Assembly (NCBI GenBank): GCA_900556295.1
Contig: USOK01000061.1
Coordinates: 1 to 8,498 of the forward strand
From: an uncultured bacterium
GTDB taxonomy: Bacteria > Cyanobacteriota > Vampirovibrionia > Gastranaerophilales > Gastranaerophilaceae
Direction: 5' to 3'
DNA: 8,498 bases
Below, in pieces: positions 6,385-8,498 of the stretch (its first letter is position 1; each line of letters opens with the position of its first letter). Under the pieces are notes generated by a model. That model was not told the DNA's origin. It saw only the letters and a list, made by a program, of their open reading frames with translations, and searched no databases. A program made the translations under genes and the position numbers.

Positions 6385-7674
6385 ATGAAAAATTTTTACA
6401 TTCACACTATGGGCTGTAAATCGAACCAATTCGAAAGCTCAATTATCGCCGAAAACTTAGAAACAAACGGAATTTCTCAAGTTAAATCTATTGAAGATGC
6501 AGATTATTATATACTTAATTCTTGCACGGTCACTCATAAAAGTGATAATGAGGCGATGTACCATCTTCGCAACGCAAAGCACAAAAATCCTGATATTATA
6601 ACAATTATCACCGGATGTGTTGCACAGATAGAAAAGGAAAAACTACTTTCAAATGAATTTATTGATTTGGTTATTGGAAACGATGAAAAATTAGATTTAT
6701 ACAAAATTTTATCTGATTACAAAGCCAAAAACTGTTTAGTATCAAATATCATGCAACGCACAGATTTTAGCAAAGTAGTATTAACAGACATGACTAAAAC
6801 TCGCGCAAGCTTAAAAATACAAGACGGTTGCGACAATCGTTGTTCATACTGCATAATTCCTTTTGCTAGAGGGAAAAGCAGAAGCGCAGATATTAATTTT
6901 ATTGTTGAACAAATAAACAATTTCTCAAAACATGGCTTTAAAGAGGTTGTTCTAACCGGCATCCACATCGGTCAATGGGGTAAAGATATCGGACTTGAAC
7001 TTATAGACTTAATCAAAGCTATTGAAGAAAAAACTACTATTGAAAGATTTCGCATGGGCTCACTTAATCCTACAGAAATTACAGATGAAATGCTTGATTA
7101 TCTGCAAAATTCAAAAAAATTCTGTCCTCATTTCCATTTGTCACTTCAATCGGCATGCGATAGAACTCTCAAATCAATGAACAGATTTTACAACACCGAA
7201 GATTACTTGGCTCAAATAGATAAAATCAATTCAATGTTTGATTTACCGTTCTTAGGAAGTGACATTATCACAGGTTTTGCAGGAGAAACAGAAGAAGATT
7301 TTCAAACAACAGTTGAGAATCTAAAACGTTCCGGGCTTTCACAAATCCATGTTTTTCCATACTCTGTCAGAGAAGGTACTATTGGAGCAAAATCAGAAAA
7401 TCAGGTAGATGAAAAAGTTCGCCAAATGCGTGCAGACATAGTCAAAGCACTATCATTCATCAAACATACTGAATTCATAAACAAAAATATTGGAAAAACT
7501 CTAGAAGTCCTAATCGAAAAACATCCCGACAAAAGGACAGGACTACTCAAGGGCGTAACAAGAAACTATTTGACTGTTTTAATCGAAAACTCAAAAGACA
7601 AAGCCTTGTTAAACACATTACATAAAGTAAAAATAACCAAATACGAAAACGGAAAGGTTTTCGGCGAGTTATAA
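6385..7674 (+). CDS. mtaB: tRNA (N6-threonylcarbamoyladenosine-C2)-methylthiotransferase MtaB
   Basis: This radical-SAM enzyme converts t6A37 to ms2t6A37 in tRNAs reading ANN codons, using SAM and two 4Fe-4S clusters. The protein has 429 residues, normal for the family. The N-terminal MTTase domain holds C11 (MGCKSNQFES; GCK-NQ is the MtaB rather than MiaB signature), C47 (SCTVTHK) and C78 (TGCVAQ). The radical-SAM cluster is C149, C153, C156 in GCDNRCSYCIIPFARGKSRS, followed by the barrel. A C-terminal TRAM domain for tRNA binding spans ~370-427. The frame is open further upstream to a TTG at 6319, but those 22 residues are Tyr/Phe-rich and unlike the family. MKNFYIHTMGCK at 6385 puts the first Cys at the usual distance, so 6385 is chosen. 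There is no Shine-Dalgarno sequence. It is a single gene, divergent from the membrane protein gene and convergent with the downstream gene. Confidence 0.93.
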   Translation: MKNFYIHTMGCKSNQFESSIIAENLETNGISQVKSIEDADYYILNSCTVTHKSDNEAMYHLRNAKHKNPDIITIITGCVAQIEKEKLLSNEFIDLVIGNDEKLDLYKILSDYKAKNCLVSNIMQRTDFSKVVLTDMTKTRASLKIQDGCDNRCSYCIIPFARGKSRSADINFIVEQINNFSKHGFKEVVLTGIHIGQWGKDIGLELIDLIKAIEEKTTIERFRMGSLNPTEITDEMLDYLQNSKKFCPHFHLSLQSACDRTLKSMNRFYNTEDYLAQIDKINSMFDLPFLGSDIITGFAGETEEDFQTTVENLKRSGLSQIHVFPYSVREGTIGAKSENQVDEKVRQMRADIVKALSFIKHTEFINKNIGKTLEVLIEKHPDKRTGLLKGVTRNYLTVLIENSKDKALLNTLHKVKITKYENGKVFGEL

Positions 7675-7710
7675 CTTACTTACATTTATTAACTTTTCCC
7701 AATAGTAAAT

Positions 7711-7757
7711 AAAAATCGTAACCAATAGATGGCTACGATTTTTTGTTTTTTATTTTG
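7711..7757. terminator. Bidirectional rho-independent terminator between mtaB and the BI-1-like gene
   Basis: AAAAATCGTA (7711-7720) pairs with TACGATTTTT (7734-7743). Inside it, CC/GG closes a 7-nt loop, with one odd pair at 7721/7733. That pair is A-C on the plus strand but a G-U wobble on the minus strand, so the stem is complete for the minus transcript. Plus-strand readout ends in a long T-rich tract (7739-7757), and minus-strand readout ends in TTTTTATTT. It serves the two convergent genes. Confidence 0.85.
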
Positions 7758-7767
7758 TTTAATAAAA

Positions 7768-8498
7768 CTAATTTCGTGAGTTCAATTTAGCTAACAGTCT
7801 TAAGATTTCTGTGTAAAGCCATACAAGTGTAATCATCAAGCCCATTGCTCCAAACCACTCGTAATCTTTGCTAAGCATTCTATTAGAAGATTCTTCTATA
7901 AATGAGAAATCTTGAATTAAGCTCATAGCAGCAATAATAACTACAAACAGACTAAAGCCAATTCCTACAATACCGTTTGACCAGATTAATGGAATACTAC
8001 GGCTGAAAAACATTGCAACAAATTGAATTAGGTAAATTGCTAAAATTGACAACATTGCCGTAACCAAAACAGCCCTAAACCTATCTGTATACTGGATAAC
8101 TCTAGTTTTATAAAGTCCTAACATTACAAACAATACAACAAATGTTCCTAATATTGCCTGCATAACAATCCCGTTATATTGAGCTTCAAACAGCGCAGAA
8201 AATGCTCCTAAAGTTAAGCCCTCAAACAGCGCATAAGGCGCAGCCAAATATTTCGCAGATTTTACATTAAAGCATGTTATTAAAACGAAAATAAAGCTTA
8301 ATATTCCGCCTCCTACTAACATTCCCCCTGCGATTGCCGGATTTGTAAACAAATAGTACACGCTAAGCGCACAACCTGCAAGCAAACATATAAATAATAA
8401 GAAAATCTTGTTAACTGTACCCTGTATAGTCATTGGTTCTCCGTCAAGTACCTGCGCTTGTGGCCCAAATCTGTCATCATTTAATATCGGATTTGACA
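7768..8498 (-). CDS. Bax inhibitor-1/YccA-type integral membrane protein, 5' end outside the window
   Basis: The protein is a seven-helix membrane protein of the BI-1 superfamily (BaxI_1/YccA-like branch). Relatives include the pH-gated Ca2+ leak YetJ and the FtsH-modulating YccA; the role here is not shown. Numbered from the Met at 8433, helices lie at ~9-29, 33-53, 60-82, 88-108, 120-142, 150-173 and 193-215. Family marks are FEGLTLGAFS (70-79), QDFSFIE (174-180) with Asp175, and EWFGAMGLMITLVWLYTEIL (192-211), followed by RLLAKL. The frame stays open upstream of that Met to the right edge, adding SNPILNDDRFGPQ... and MTIQGTVNK in sequence. This matches the 'SNPVL ... MT..GVVNKT' opening I recall for this family. 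The Met at 8433, although preceded by GGAG, is therefore probably internal, and the true start is likely only a few codons beyond 8498. Convergent with mtaB. Confidence 0.88.
   Translation of the reverse strand, partial: SNPILNDDRFGPQAQVLDGEPMTIQGTVNKIFLLFICLLAGCALSVYYLFTNPAIAGGMLVGGGILSFIFVLITCFNVKSAKYLAAPYALFEGLTLGAFSALFEAQYNGIVMQAILGTFVVLFVMLGLYKTRVIQYTDRFRAVLVTAMLSILAIYLIQFVAMFFSRSIPLIWSNGIVGIGFSLFVVIIAAMSLIQDFSFIEESSNRMLSKDYEWFGAMGLMITLVWLYTEILRLLAKLNSRN

Overview
The window looks like AT-rich chromosomal DNA from an anaerobic bacterium. It carries a full-length pyruvate:ferredoxin oxidoreductase, the acetyl-CoA-forming enzyme of fermenters. One protein has the short N-terminal 'PNFNG' motif followed by Ala/Gly-rich membrane segments. 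From memory, I associate such proteins with gut Gastranaerophilales/Melainabacteria, the non-photosynthetic relatives of Cyanobacteria. That lineage is an inference. No rRNA, tRNA, mobile element, CRISPR array or phage gene was seen.

Layout from left to right. (1) The 3' end of a 23S rRNA uracil-C5 methyltransferase gene (rlmD-like, +) enters from the left edge. (2) It runs 11 bp into the end of a convergent minus-strand gene for a 374-residue protein, in which I recognise a divergent RelA/SpoT-like (alarmone synthetase fold) domain. (3) A 195-bp divergent spacer carries a good promoter, a palindrome and a strong ribosome-binding site for nifJ (+, 1179 aa), which ends at two back-to-back hairpins. 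(4) A minus-strand gene for a 292-aa multi-pass membrane protein of unknown function follows, with its own terminator and promoter. (5) A 126-bp divergent spacer leads to mtaB (+), the tRNA ms2t6A37 methylthiotransferase, whose promoter lies so close to the ATG that the mRNA may be leaderless. (6) A terminator that can work in both directions separates mtaB from a convergent Bax inhibitor-1/YccA-type membrane protein gene (-), whose first few codons lie beyond the right edge.

The genes appear to be single transcription units in alternating orientation rather than one operon. Two modify RNA (rlmD, mtaB), one is central carbon metabolism (nifJ), two are integral membrane proteins, and one may be a nucleotide-signalling or toxin-type enzyme. 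The least conventional items are the divergent RelA/SpoT-like protein beside nifJ, the possibly leaderless mtaB, and the lineage-type membrane protein. No stretch longer than 195 bp lacks a gene.
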